6,319 nucleotides of DNA from Planctomycetota bacterium (GTDB lineage Bacteria; Planctomycetota; Phycisphaerae; WQYP01), in assembly GCA_021816165.1 (NCBI GenBank), contig JAKAYZ010000156.1:1-6319 (forward strand). The letters are read 5' to 3'. Shown here piece after piece: positions 1 to 6,247 of this stretch (position 1 is the stretch's first letter; every line of letters begins with the position of its first letter). A program made the translations under genes and the position numbers. A model generated the notes under the pieces. The model did not search any database. It was given only the letters and a program-made list of their open reading frames with translations, and was not told where the DNA came from.

Positions 1-39
1 CAATATGGCAAAAGTCTAGCTAAACTCACGACGATGAGA

Positions 40-58
40 AAGGGGTTCCACACCCCTT
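40..58 (-). terminator. Candidate terminator hairpin downstream of the PIN operon
   Basis: A perfect 7-bp inverted repeat (AAGGGGT/ACCCCTT) with a 5-nt loop is followed on the minus strand by TCTCATC, directly after the stem's closing TT. It lies about 70 nt beyond the PIN stop codon. The U-tract is short, so termination strength is uncertain. Confidence 0.4.
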
Positions 59-70
59 GCCAACAAACAC

Positions 71-94
71 GGCCCCGACCATTAAGGCGGGGCC
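71..94 (-). terminator. GC-rich hairpin after the PIN gene
   Basis: A perfect 7-bp stem (GGCCCCG/CGGGGCC) with a 10-nt loop begins 33 nt past the PIN stop. On the minus strand it is followed by GTGTTTGTTGG, a poor U-tract. It may act with the hairpin at 40-58 as a tandem terminator or 3' end stabiliser. Confidence 0.4.
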
Positions 95-126
95 GGGCAA
101 GCTGGAAGGCGTTAAGCCCGGCACCG

Positions 127-546
127 CTATATCTTGATCAACGATACACCCAATCCCGCGAAATCGCCGGCGTTTTCCGTCATGATGGCGTCCAGCTTAT
201 GAATGCGAAGCGCCGCTACCAGCCTTGCGTCGTGCGCACGTTTTCCCTGTACGTGCTGCGCACTAACAATATCAAGCCAAACGTTATAGATACCATCGAC
301 GTCATCGCGCAAGGGAAACGATTCCACCATCTCTCGCACACGGTCTTCGGTTTGCTTCGGCCCCATGGCCAGCCCGTTATCGTCTGCGGGGCGCGTGGCA
401 ACCACCCAAAACTCGTAGAGCACCTGCGGTACAAGGCACAACTCGTCGCCCAGCGTCCTCTGACGCCTAATGGCTTGTGCCATTCTTGCCCGGCGATTCT
501 CCTCGCAAAGCCCTACAAGGATGTTGGTATCCAGCAAAATCTTCAT
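127..546 (-). CDS. PIN-domain (VapC-like) toxin ribonuclease
   Basis: This 139-aa protein has the size and motif order of VapC-type PIN endoribonucleases, Mg2+-dependent toxins of type II toxin-antitoxin systems that cut RNA in the cytoplasm. Visible motifs are the N-terminal LLDTN (D6), the QVLYEFW segment (E45), the GKRAHDARLVA segment (D106) and the TENAGDF segment (N125, D128). All four acidic metal-binding positions of the fold are present, so the active site looks intact. The ATG at 546 is preferred over an upstream in-frame start at 714 because LLDTN normally lies within the first ten residues, and the longer version would overlap the preceding gene throughout. Its start lies 8 nt after the stop of the 113-aa gene, so it is the last gene of a three-gene operon. 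The Shine-Dalgarno is weak (a GAG), suggesting translational coupling. RNA target and actual toxicity cannot be read from sequence. Confidence 0.9.
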   Translation of the reverse strand: MKILLDTNILVGLCEENRRARMAQAIRRQRTLGDELCLVPQVLYEFWVVATRPADDNGLAMGPKQTEDRVREMVESFPLRDDVDGIYNVWLDIVSAQHVQGKRAHDARLVAALRIHKLDAIMTENAGDFAGLGVSLIKI

Positions 547-554
547 CAGCGATC

Positions 555-896
555 TCAGTAAATGCTGTCTCGCGAGCTGCTCACGCGATGGCTTACCCGA
601 GGCAGGCGAGAGAGAAGCTGATCGAAGGCGGCCAGCCAGCGATCGAGTTGCGCGTCTTGTGCGGGCGCAACCGGCGATGCCACCGAACTTGTGTCCACAA
701 TGACTACCATCCACATCAGGCTTGGAATAATTTCGCCGTTTTTTACCGGCATCCTGTTGCGCTCAGGATAGCTCTGTACCGCCAGGGAACTCCCCCGGTC
801 GATCGTTAGATCCGCGTGCGGAGTTTTCCAAGACGGCACCGCGGAAGGAATCAGCGGTAGGCCCTCCACGGAAGAGTAAGGCAATAAGATGTTCAT
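555..896 (-). CDS. Small unknown protein between TIGR04255 and PIN genes; candidate antitoxin
   Basis: This 113-aa protein is not recognised over most of its length. It starts at an ATG 10 nt after the TIGR04255 stop, with an AAGG motif 8 nt upstream of the start, and stops 8 nt before the PIN start. Such packing in one direction supports a real gene. Residues 84-113 are predicted amphipathic helix (DRWLAAFDQLLSRLP) followed by a short tail ending in SRDSIY. Tails of the form S/D-R-E/D-S-I-Y occur, from memory, at the ends of several small antitoxins partnered with PIN toxins, where they reach the toxin active site. Residues 1-80 show no obvious ribbon-helix-helix, AbrB or HTH DNA-binding domain; residues 57-68 are hydrophobic (IIPSLMWMVVIV), too short for a confident membrane span. 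It may be an antitoxin, an antitoxin tail fused to a TIGR04255-partner protein, or unrelated. Position supports the antitoxin reading more than sequence does. Confidence 0.68.
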   Translation of the reverse strand: MNILLPYSSVEGLPLIPSAVPSWKTPHADLTIDRGSSLAVQSYPERNRMPVKNGEIIPSLMWMVVIVDTSSVASPVAPAQDAQLDRWLAAFDQLLSRLPRVSHRVSSSRDSIY

Positions 897-906
897 GCTG
901 CATACC

Positions 907-1659
907 TTAATATACCGGCTTATGCCTGGCAAGCGTCTCCGGAGCAAGCAAACCAAAAAAGCGTTCATGGCAGAGTTTTTTGGCGTGGCGCAGCTTCTCA
1001 GGAAAATATTGCCAGAATTCGGAATTTTCCGCCGTTCTCCAGCCGACCTGGACATCCGTCACCAGGCCGCGCTTTGTCTGTTTTCCGATGACGACGGTAG
1101 CTGGATTACGTATCCGAATGACGCATTCAAAATCCTCTTCGGTGGTTTTTACCTCTACGCCCAATTCGTCAAATCCGGATTCAAGGTTCCCCACCGATAG
1201 TTTCAGGTTCAGGAGCGCCATCCCGCCGCCCGGACTGGCATCGAAATAATCAATATACCGAATCGTTACGCGCTCGGGATCTTTCACCAAACCGGATTCT
1301 TTCGCCACTTTCACCACTCGACCAATTTCCCCTTCATAAAAGTCCCAGCCGGGGTAGGGACATACGACCCCCACGGCAATGCTACGGTCACCAATGAATA
1401 TGGAATAATTGCCATAACGCAGCACCGCAGTCGGGGCATAGCGCAGCTGTTCGTTGTTGTCCCGAACATCTCGTGGCACGGAGGCAAGAGCAAAGGTTTC
1501 AATTGTCGGATTGTACTGCGGTGATTTAAGGTTCTCGAAAAGAATACCGGGCAGAGCCGCCCCCGCGGCCTGATCACCTTCAAAGCGAAGTTCCCAGACG
1601 GCCTCAATTATTGGTTCAATTTCCAGCTTTCGCGGAATCTTCTCGCTGGGCTTGGCCAT
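907..1659 (-). CDS. TIGR04255 family protein
   Basis: This 250-aa protein matches the sporadically distributed TIGR04255 family in length and in its N-terminal signature (LEIEPIIEAVWELRF, residues 12-26), followed by alternating beta-rich segments and a late block with GWRTAENSEFWQYFPEKLRHAKKLCHE character. The biochemical role of the family is not established; it is cytoplasmic here, with no signal peptide or membrane segment. The ATG at 1659 is chosen over the in-frame start at 1683 because a good Shine-Dalgarno (AAGGA, 1668-1672) sits 8 nt ahead of it, and the family motif starts shortly after. It is the first gene of an operon with a 113-aa unknown protein and a PIN-domain toxin, with a candidate promoter about 40 nt upstream. 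The neighbourhood points to a stress or defence accessory function; this is inference from context. Confidence 0.85.
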   Translation of the reverse strand: MAKPSEKIPRKLEIEPIIEAVWELRFEGDQAAGAALPGILFENLKSPQYNPTIETFALASVPRDVRDNNEQLRYAPTAVLRYGNYSIFIGDRSIAVGVVCPYPGWDFYEGEIGRVVKVAKESGLVKDPERVTIRYIDYFDASPGGGMALLNLKLSVGNLESGFDELGVEVKTTEEDFECVIRIRNPATVVIGKQTKRGLVTDVQVGWRTAENSEFWQYFPEKLRHAKKLCHERFFGLLAPETLARHKPVY

Positions 1660-1667
1660 GTGACAAA

Positions 1668-1672
1668 TCCTT
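1668..1672 (-). promoter_or_regulatory. Ribosome binding site fixing the TIGR04255 start
   Basis: AAGGA on the minus strand is 8 nt ahead of the ATG at 1659. The alternative in-frame start at 1683 would place this motif inside the coding region, so the site decides for the shorter protein. Confidence 0.7.
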
Positions 1673-1697
1673 TTCCAAGTCAACGTTCATCGAATGT

Positions 1698-1725
1698 ATT
1701 CTAGCGTAATATCCCTGCTGGACAA
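1698..1725 (-). promoter_or_regulatory. Candidate sigma70-type promoter of the TIGR04255/PIN operon
   Basis: On the minus strand there is a TTGTCC (-35-like, 1725-1720), a 16-nt spacer and TAGAAT (-10-like, 1703-1698). Transcription would start near 1691 and leave a leader of about 30 nt before the ATG at 1659. A 5-10-5 inverted repeat (CCTGC/GCAGG, 1714-1733) overlaps the -35 element and could be an operator for autoregulation, as is common in toxin-antitoxin operons. That role is inferred, and a repeat this short can arise by chance. Confidence 0.45.
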
Positions 1726-1928
1726 AGGGCAGGTCCCACAATCGAGGCTCGTCTCGAGGCCGCCATCCACCGCACCGCCAACTGCAATGTGCCGCCCGCG
1801 CCGCGACCATGGACGCCATCTGGCGCGGGTTGGCCTCCGCTCACGGCGTAATCGTAGGAACTGTTCCATCGGGCGTTGTCGTAACCGCTGGCCATAAACC
1901 GCGGCTTTCCGGTATTCTGCCATCATGG
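1704..1928. other. Divergent intergenic spacer with no supported gene
   Basis: This is the part of the spacer between the two blocks that precedes the repeat fragment; the whole gene-free stretch is about 1684-2054. Several open frames cross it on both strands, but none has a Shine-Dalgarno, a recognisable motif or a plausible neighbour spacing. One minus-strand frame (1895-1701) has a composition (MASGYDNARWNSSYDYA...) that could be a decayed coding fragment, but no family can be named. The region must hold the promoter of the minus operon and perhaps one for the plus-strand genes; no convincing plus-strand promoter was found. A direct repeat of TCGAGGC (1742-1748 and 1754-1760) is present and probably incidental. 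Confidence 0.5.
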
Positions 1929-1986
1929 CCACGGAGACCTTCATCATGGATGCTGCAGATACCAAAACGCCCCGCCCCGCCAATCG
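1929..1986 (+). repeat. 58-bp direct repeat, copy 1 (orphan start region)
   Basis: This copy is identical base for base to 2574-2631. It contains a CGGAG ribosome binding site, an ATG (1946) and codons for [13 protein letters not shown] plus most of the next codon, that is the 5' end of the thioredoxin-domain gene. Identity stops abruptly at both ends (G versus T before it, C versus G after it). An extra in-frame ATG at 1925 precedes this copy only. Confidence 0.97.
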
Positions 1987-2152
1987 CCCGTTCTTCCCAA
2001 CACGGGCAGGGCTGGGTAGGATAAACAGCACGCTTGAACGAAAGGGCGGTGACCATGGAAACGGTTGGGAAGTGGGTTTGGGCTCTGACTGTCGGCGTGC
2101 TGGTGACATGCTGGTTGGCACCGAGCGTGGCGAAAGTGCCGCCGGTAGCTAA
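1946..2152 (+). pseudogene. Truncated 5' fragment of the DUF255/thioredoxin gene
   Basis: Starting at the ATG of repeat copy 1, the frame stays open for 68 codons, but only the first 13 to 14 match the thioredoxin-domain protein. Beyond 1986 the translation is unrelated (PFFPTRAGLGRIN...) and overlaps the start of the secreted-protein gene in another frame. The intact ribosome binding site means a short peptide could be made. It is best read as a remnant left by duplication or insertion, not a functional gene. A 6-bp stem (GCCCGT/ACGGGC, 1986-2007) begins at the breakpoint. Confidence 0.6.
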
Positions 2153-2498
2153 AACGAGCCAGGGCGGGTCCATCACCGGCAAAGCGGTTTGGCAGCGGCG
2201 GCCGCTACCCTCGGGCTGGCTTCTAGCCATCACACTCACTGAAGAGCATGGAGGGCAGGACAAACCGGTGACTTTTCATGCCACGGCTGGCAAACAGGGC
2301 ACCTTTACCCTCGGCCATATTCGGCCGGGTACCTACCGCGTCTCACTTTGGCTCACCGTCAGTGCCACGGTACTCGGGGATCGGGGCCGCTTCGGTGGGG
2401 CTGAGTTCCGCGGGAATCTCCGCAAGCCGGTGGTGGTTCGGGCAGGGAAGAGGGTCGATGTCGGAACGATCAGGCTGTTGGCATTCTGCATACAATGA
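2055..2498 (+). CDS. Small secreted protein with carboxypeptidase-regulatory-like beta-sandwich
   Basis: This 147-aa protein has a signal peptide: METVGK, a hydrophobic core [15 protein letters not shown], then a likely signal peptidase I site after PSVA (residue 26). The LVTC stretch is a poor lipobox, so a lipoprotein is less likely. Residues 38-140 look like a prealbumin or carboxypeptidase-regulatory-like fold: [14 protein letters not shown], then [18 protein letters not shown] (82-99), the typical G-x-F-x-L...PGTY-x-V pattern, and a final strand RVDVGTIRL. Such domains are extracytoplasmic binding or structural modules, not enzymes. The ATG at 2055 is preferred over the TTG at 2034 because AAAGGG (2041-2046) lies 8 nt ahead and the signal peptide then starts normally. 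It lies wholly between the two copies of a 58-bp repeat, with the thioredoxin-domain gene 92 nt downstream. The partner or ligand is unknown. Confidence 0.8.
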   Translation: METVGKWVWALTVGVLVTCWLAPSVAKVPPVAKTSQGGSITGKAVWQRRPLPSGWLLAITLTEEHGGQDKPVTFHATAGKQGTFTLGHIRPGTYRVSLWLTVSATVLGDRGRFGGAEFRGNLRKPVVVRAGKRVDVGTIRLLAFCIQ

Positions 2499-2573
2499 TC
2501 TGCGGCGATGCCGAGGTTGGTGAAGGCGGGCGGCTCATCGATGGCAACGCCGGGGTGGGAGGGCTGGGAATTT

Positions 2574-2631
2574 CCACGGAGACCTTCATCATGGATGCTG
2601 CAGATACCAAAACGCCCCGCCCCGCCAATCG
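2574..2631 (+). repeat. 58-bp direct repeat, copy 2 (functional start of the thioredoxin-domain gene)
   Basis: This is the second copy of the repeat at 1929-1986, with no mismatch over 58 bp. Here the reading frame continues into the full-length DUF255 protein. The copies are 645 bp apart start to start, with 587 bp between them. Confidence 0.97.
2578..2581 (+). promoter_or_regulatory. Ribosome binding site fixing the thioredoxin-domain start
   Basis: GGAG lies 9 nt ahead of the ATG at 2591. The frame is open from 2495, but the 32 extra codons are glycine-rich, have no ribosome binding site and fall outside the family N-terminus. Conservation of this site and the ATG in both repeat copies also supports 2591. 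Confidence 0.7.
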
Positions 2632-4972
2632 GTTGCGGGACGCACAAAGCCCGTATCTCTTGGCCCATGCCCACAATCCTGTGGATTGGTACCCGTGGGG
2701 GCCGGAGGCTCTTGAAAAAGCCCGCCGCGAAAACAAACCGATTTTTCTTTCCATCGGCTACTCCGCCTGCCACTGGTGCCACGTGATGGAACGCGAAGTT
2801 TTTGAAAACGCCGCCATAGCCGCTCTGATGAACCAGCATTTTATCAACATCAAAGTAGACCGCGAAGAGCGGCCCGACCTCGACGAAATCTACATGTTGG
2901 CCACGCAACTGATTTCCGGTGGTGGCGGATGGCCGATGAGCGTATGGCTGACCCCTGATCTGCAACCCTTTTATGCCGGAACTTATTTTCCACCGGTGGA
3001 GAGTTATGGCCGTCCCGGATTTCCCCAGCTTGAAAATGCCATCGCCGAGGCGTGGCGGAATCGACCCCAGGAAATCCTGGCCCACGCCCAAACCGTGGTT
3101 CGCGCCATGGAAGAACATGGCCGCAGTGCCGGCACCGCCAGTGCCACGCTGGTTTTGCCCCAGGTGCTGCAGGCCTGTATCGCGCACCATTGGTCGCGGT
3201 TCGACCACACGTGGGGCGGCTTTGGCACCGCGCCGAAATTTCCCCCCAGCCAGTTTCTTTCCCTGCTGCTGCGTTTGTTGGAACTTGATGGCCACGATGG
3301 CCGACCTGCCGATGCCCCCCCGCACCACCACCCAAGCCTTGCGGCCCTCGATCAGGCCCAGATCAACACCATGCTCACCGGTACACTCAATGGCATGGCC
3401 GCCGGAGGAATCCACGACCAGATTGGCGGTGGCTTCGCCCGTTACAGCACCGACCAGCGCTGGCTGGTGCCCCACTTTGAAAAAATGCTCTATGACAATG
3501 CCCAACTTGCCGGTATTTATGCCCGGGCCGCCGTGGTGCTGCGTCGCCCCGAATATCAGCGGGTGGTCCGCCGCACGCTGGATTTCTGGCTCAACCGCAT
3601 GACCGCTCCCGATGGGGCATTTTTCAGCACCTTGGATGCCGATTCCGATGGCCACGAGGGCCGGTTCTACGTATGGTCCGCTGATGAAATTCGCCAAGTT
3701 TTGCCGGATGCGGCAGATTACCGTCTGGTGGCCCGGCACCTGGGCATTTCCGATGCGGGAAATTGGGAAGCAACCAATGTGCCGCACATCGCCGAACCGG
3801 TCCAGCGCCTGGCCGTTGCAGAGGGTCAGGATGCCGCCATTTTGCAATCGCGCATCGACGCCCTGTGCGAAACACTTGCCGCCGTGCGCGACCATCGGGT
3901 GCCCCCGGCCCTGGATGACAAAATCATCACCAGTTGGAATGGCCTGATGATTTCCGCTCTGGCCGTTGCCGCCAGATCGATGGGCGAGCCAAGGTATGCC
4001 ACCGCGGCCATGGCGGCGGTGAAATTCCTCTTCAGCCGCCATATCAATGCCGCCGGCCAATTGCTGCGTGTCAGCCGCCGTGGTGTGGCCGCATCAGTTC
4101 CCGGCTTTCTGGAAGACTATGCCTATTTGCTGATGGGAATCATGGATTTAATTCAGGCTGGCCCGCTGCTGCCCGCCGCCGACGCCGCAGCTTTGCCCGC
4201 GTTGGCCCACCGCATCGCCACCGCCATGGTGGAGCAATTTTATGATGCTGCCGCCGGCGGTTTTTTTATGACTTGCCCGCACCATGACCAACTCTTTCTC
4301 CGCCTGAAAACCGCCCAGGACAACGCCACCCCATCCGGCACGGCTTTGGCCCTGCACGGCCTTCTAGCTCTGGACCGCCTCAGCGGCACCCGCCATTACC
4401 AGCACGTACTGGAAAATACCCTCCGCCATGAGGCGGAGGCGATTGGCCATTATCCGCAGGCGAATTCAAGCCTGCTGGAAGCATTGCTGGTACACGCAGC
4501 GGCAGGCCATGGTAACACAGCTGCCGGCCCAACCCAACCTTCGGATTTTCCCGCTCCAGCACCGGCCCTGAATTTAGCGCTCGTCGCCGTCACGCCGGCC
4601 CCCAGTGCGGCCGGTGGGCCACCGGAATACGAAATCCAACTGCGGCTGGAGATTCCGCCGGACTATTACATCGCTCATCCGCCGCCGACGAATGCCACGC
4701 CCGGCCCGCCCCTGGGACTAAACCTTGCCGGCCACCCGGATCTCCATTTGGTGCAAGCGGTGCTGCCCCCGCCGCTGCCGGCATCGTCCGACTGCGGAGA
4801 CACTGTGGCCTATCGCGGCCAAGTGCTGATAAGCCTCCGCTGCGCCTGGCAAGCCAAACCGCCGCCGGGCCGCTATGATATTCAGATGGCCGCCACGGCT
4901 CAGCTGTGTACCACCGGCTACTGCCTGGGCCGCGTCCAGGCAATAGCCCATGCGACGCTGACCGTGGACTGA
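2591..4972 (+). CDS. Thioredoxin-domain (DUF255, YyaL/SSP411-like) protein with C-terminal DsbD-alpha-like domain
   Basis: This 793-aa protein belongs to the YyaL/spermatogenesis-associated protein 20 family. Residues 14-175 form a DUF255 thioredoxin-like domain with [10 protein letters not shown], the redox motif C60-H-W-C63 and the [10 protein letters not shown] segment. Residues 190-640 form an alpha/alpha six-hairpin barrel like those of glycosidases and N-acylglucosamine 2-epimerases, with [57 protein letters not shown] and [11 protein letters not shown], all family hallmarks. A His/Pro-rich insertion occurs near 233-250. After an Ala/Pro linker (640-675), residues 676-793 resemble the DsbD N-terminal (DsbD-alpha, PF11412-type) domain: [12 protein letters not shown], then [18 protein letters not shown] and a C773-x4-C778-L motif. 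No signal peptide is seen, although DsbD-alpha domains normally work in the periplasm. Typical family members are about 600-700 aa, so the tail explains the extra length. A thiol-redox role is likely; the substrate is unknown. The methyltransferase gene follows after 39 nt. Confidence 0.93.
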   Translation: MDAADTKTPRPANRLRDAQSPYLLAHAHNPVDWYPWGPEALEKARRENKPIFLSIGYSACHWCHVMEREVFENAAIAALMNQHFINIKVDREERPDLDEIYMLATQLISGGGGWPMSVWLTPDLQPFYAGTYFPPVESYGRPGFPQLENAIAEAWRNRPQEILAHAQTVVRAMEEHGRSAGTASATLVLPQVLQACIAHHWSRFDHTWGGFGTAPKFPPSQFLSLLLRLLELDGHDGRPADAPPHHHPSLAALDQAQINTMLTGTLNGMAAGGIHDQIGGGFARYSTDQRWLVPHFEKMLYDNAQLAGIYARAAVVLRRPEYQRVVRRTLDFWLNRMTAPDGAFFSTLDADSDGHEGRFYVWSADEIRQVLPDAADYRLVARHLGISDAGNWEATNVPHIAEPVQRLAVAEGQDAAILQSRIDALCETLAAVRDHRVPPALDDKIITSWNGLMISALAVAARSMGEPRYATAAMAAVKFLFSRHINAAGQLLRVSRRGVAASVPGFLEDYAYLLMGIMDLIQAGPLLPAADAAALPALAHRIATAMVEQFYDAAAGGFFMTCPHHDQLFLRLKTAQDNATPSGTALALHGLLALDRLSGTRHYQHVLENTLRHEAEAIGHYPQANSSLLEALLVHAAAGHGNTAAGPTQPSDFPAPAPALNLALVAVTPAPSAAGGPPEYEIQLRLEIPPDYYIAHPPPTNATPGPPLGLNLAGHPDLHLVQAVLPPPLPASSDCGDTVAYRGQVLISLRCAWQAKPPPGRYDIQMAATAQLCTTGYCLGRVQAIAHATLTVD

Positions 4973-5011
4973 TGCACCTGAATACGTATTATCGATCAAG
5001 GAGCCTCTATC

Positions 5012-5581
5012 ATGCAATTCAGCAGCGAGCGCGTGGCCACAGTAATTGCGGCCTGTGAAACATTTATTGCCGACAAGGACGACGCCTGGAGCCTCAGCCG
5101 CCCGGCGGCGATGTTTATTTATCAAATCGCCTTGCTGCGGCAAGCCCGCAACATTCTGGAAATCGGCACCAGTTATGGCCACAGTGGCTTGTTTTTGGCG
5201 GATGCCGCCCGTAGAAACCAGGGCCGCTTCACCACCGTCGATAAAGACCTGCGCAAGGTTGAAATAGCGCGCCAGTTTTTCGCTGATGCCGGCCTGGATA
5301 CCGTCAGTACCCTGATTCCCGGCACCGCTCCGGAGGTGCTTGGGCAGGCCCCGGACGGCATTGATCTGCTTTTTATTGATGCCACCAAAACCGAGCAGGA
5401 TGCTTATTTTGACGTGCTTTGGCCGCGGCTTGCCGTCCCCGCCGTTATCATCACCGACAATGCCACCAGTGCCGGAGACAAAATGGCCCCCTTTCTGCGG
5501 CGGCTGCGCACCGATACCCGTCTGATCAGCAATCTCGTGCCGATTGGCAACGGCATGGAATTAACCCTGCGCATGAAATAA
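5012..5581 (+). CDS. Class I SAM-dependent O-methyltransferase (COMT/CCoAOMT-like, family 3)
   Basis: This 189-aa cytoplasmic protein has the signature of the cation-dependent O-methyltransferase family (COG4122), which moves a methyl group from S-adenosylmethionine to a hydroxyl, often of a catechol-like substrate. Motif I is LEIGTSYG (49-56), the ribose-binding acidic residue is probably D77 in FTTVDKD, and the metal-ligand positions of the family correspond to D123 (FIDATK), D149 and N150 (IITDN). At 189 aa it is slightly shorter than the usual 210-220, mainly at the N-terminal helices, but all core motifs are present. The start is well supported by AAGGAG (4998-5003) 8 nt before the ATG. 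It lies 39 nt after the thioredoxin-domain gene with no terminator between, so co-transcription is likely. The substrate cannot be predicted. Confidence 0.92.
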   Translation: MQFSSERVATVIAACETFIADKDDAWSLSRPAAMFIYQIALLRQARNILEIGTSYGHSGLFLADAARRNQGRFTTVDKDLRKVEIARQFFADAGLDTVSTLIPGTAPEVLGQAPDGIDLLFIDATKTEQDAYFDVLWPRLAVPAVIITDNATSAGDKMAPFLRRLRTDTRLISNLVPIGNGMELTLRMK

Positions 5582-5659
5582 GCAAAATAATGCCATTGGC
5601 GGGGCACGCTTGCCGATAAAGAAGGTGGGAGAAGGTGGTTTTGCGGGGTATCCAACGCT
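5582..5659 (+). other. Short intergenic region with tandem GAAGGTGG
   Basis: This 78-nt gap between the methyltransferase and metalloprotease-like genes holds two copies of GAAGGTGG (5621-5628 and 5631-5638) and no terminator-like hairpin with a T-run. Nothing clearly regulatory can be assigned. Read-through from the methyltransferase gene is possible. Confidence 0.3.
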
Positions 5660-6247
5660 ATGATGTCTTATCAACAGTTGTCGCTCTTTGAACCGCCCTT
5701 GGTGGCTGTTGCGAAGGGCCGGAACCCGGCTGCGGAAAAAACAGCCCAAACGCGGATCCCAGCCGCAAGGAAAACGCCGCGGCCAAGGCGCGGCATTCCC
5801 ACGAATGTAACCTTGCGGCGGCGATTTTTCGCCCGCATCGTGGAACATGAACCAAAACGCTATCAGATATCCATTCGCAAATGGCGCTCCACCATGAGCG
5901 GCGTGGCCTACGAGTTGCATTACAGCAACGGCCAGGTCAAACGCATGGTGGCCGCGCCCCGGCCGAAATCCGCGGTCAGTTGTGCGATTTTCCTGCACGA
6001 AGTAGGCCATCATGCCATCGGTTTTCGCAAATTCCGCCCGCGCTGTCTGGAGGAATTCCACGTTTGGCAATGGGCCTTTGCCGAAATGGGCCGGTGGGAT
6101 GTCCCCGTTGACCAGCGTGTGCGCCAGCATTATCAGCGCAGCATGTACCACTACGTGCGACTGGCTAAGAAACGCGGGCTGAAAAACCTGCCCGAAATAC
6201 TGCGCCAGTTCCAGCATGGACCAACCTCCGCTGCGCCAACCGCTTGA
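5660..6247 (+). CDS. Putative HExxH zinc metalloprotease-like protein
   Basis: This 195-aa protein has a clear HEVGH zinc-binding motif (H113, E114, H117) in a hydrophobic-led helix (AIFLHEVGHHAIGF). A possible third ligand is E131 or E132 in LEEFHVWQWAF, which resembles the Glu helix of ImmA/IrrE-type and other gluzincin-like peptidases. The N-terminal 50 residues are basic and Pro/Ala-rich and probably disordered; the first residues (MMSYQQLSLFE) suggest a short linear motif. Residues 68-100 are predicted beta strands leading to the active helix. No signal peptide or membrane span is visible, so it should be cytoplasmic. The start is uncertain by one codon (ATG at 5660 or 5663), and only a distant GGGG (5645-5648) precedes it. 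I do not recognise the exact family; protease activity is inferred from the motif alone. It follows the methyltransferase by 78 nt. Confidence 0.78.
   Translation: MMSYQQLSLFEPPLVAVAKGRNPAAEKTAQTRIPAARKTPRPRRGIPTNVTLRRRFFARIVEHEPKRYQISIRKWRSTMSGVAYELHYSNGQVKRMVAAPRPKSAVSCAIFLHEVGHHAIGFRKFRPRCLEEFHVWQWAFAEMGRWDVPVDQRVRQHYQRSMYHYVRLAKKRGLKNLPEILRQFQHGPTSAAPTA

Noticed and set aside
34..561. A 175-codon plus-strand frame opposite the PIN toxin
   Set aside because: It is antisense to a PIN gene with all four catalytic residues and shows no family resemblance.
901..903. An ATG 7 nt upstream of the middle gene start, opening a 46-codon frame ending near 763
   Set aside because: The frame has no recognisable features and would leave a long gap before the PIN gene. 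The ATG at 896 gives a frame that fills the space exactly.
1701..1895. Minus-strand 64-codon frame in the divergent spacer, considered as a decayed prepilin-like (H-X9-DG) fragment
   Set aside because: The H-to-DG spacing does not fit in any frame and no start signal is visible; the likeness is too weak to annotate.
2008..2016. AGGGCTGGG shared with 2559-2567 near the inner edges of the 58-bp repeats, considered as mobile-element ends
   Set aside because: It is a direct, G-rich 9-mer at unequal distances from the repeat edges, with no terminal inverted repeats and no transposase, so it does not support an insertion sequence.
2333..4060. A 575-codon open frame on the minus strand, antisense to the thioredoxin-domain gene
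   Set aside because: It lies opposite a gene with unmistakable family motifs. Its translation is Gly/His/Ala-rich without recognisable domains, and long antisense frames are expected where codon third positions are GC-rich.
4981..4990. Perfect 10-bp palindrome AATACGTATT between the thioredoxin-domain and methyltransferase genes
   Set aside because: It is short, isolated and lacks a second copy. It is likely chance, although a regulator site cannot be excluded.
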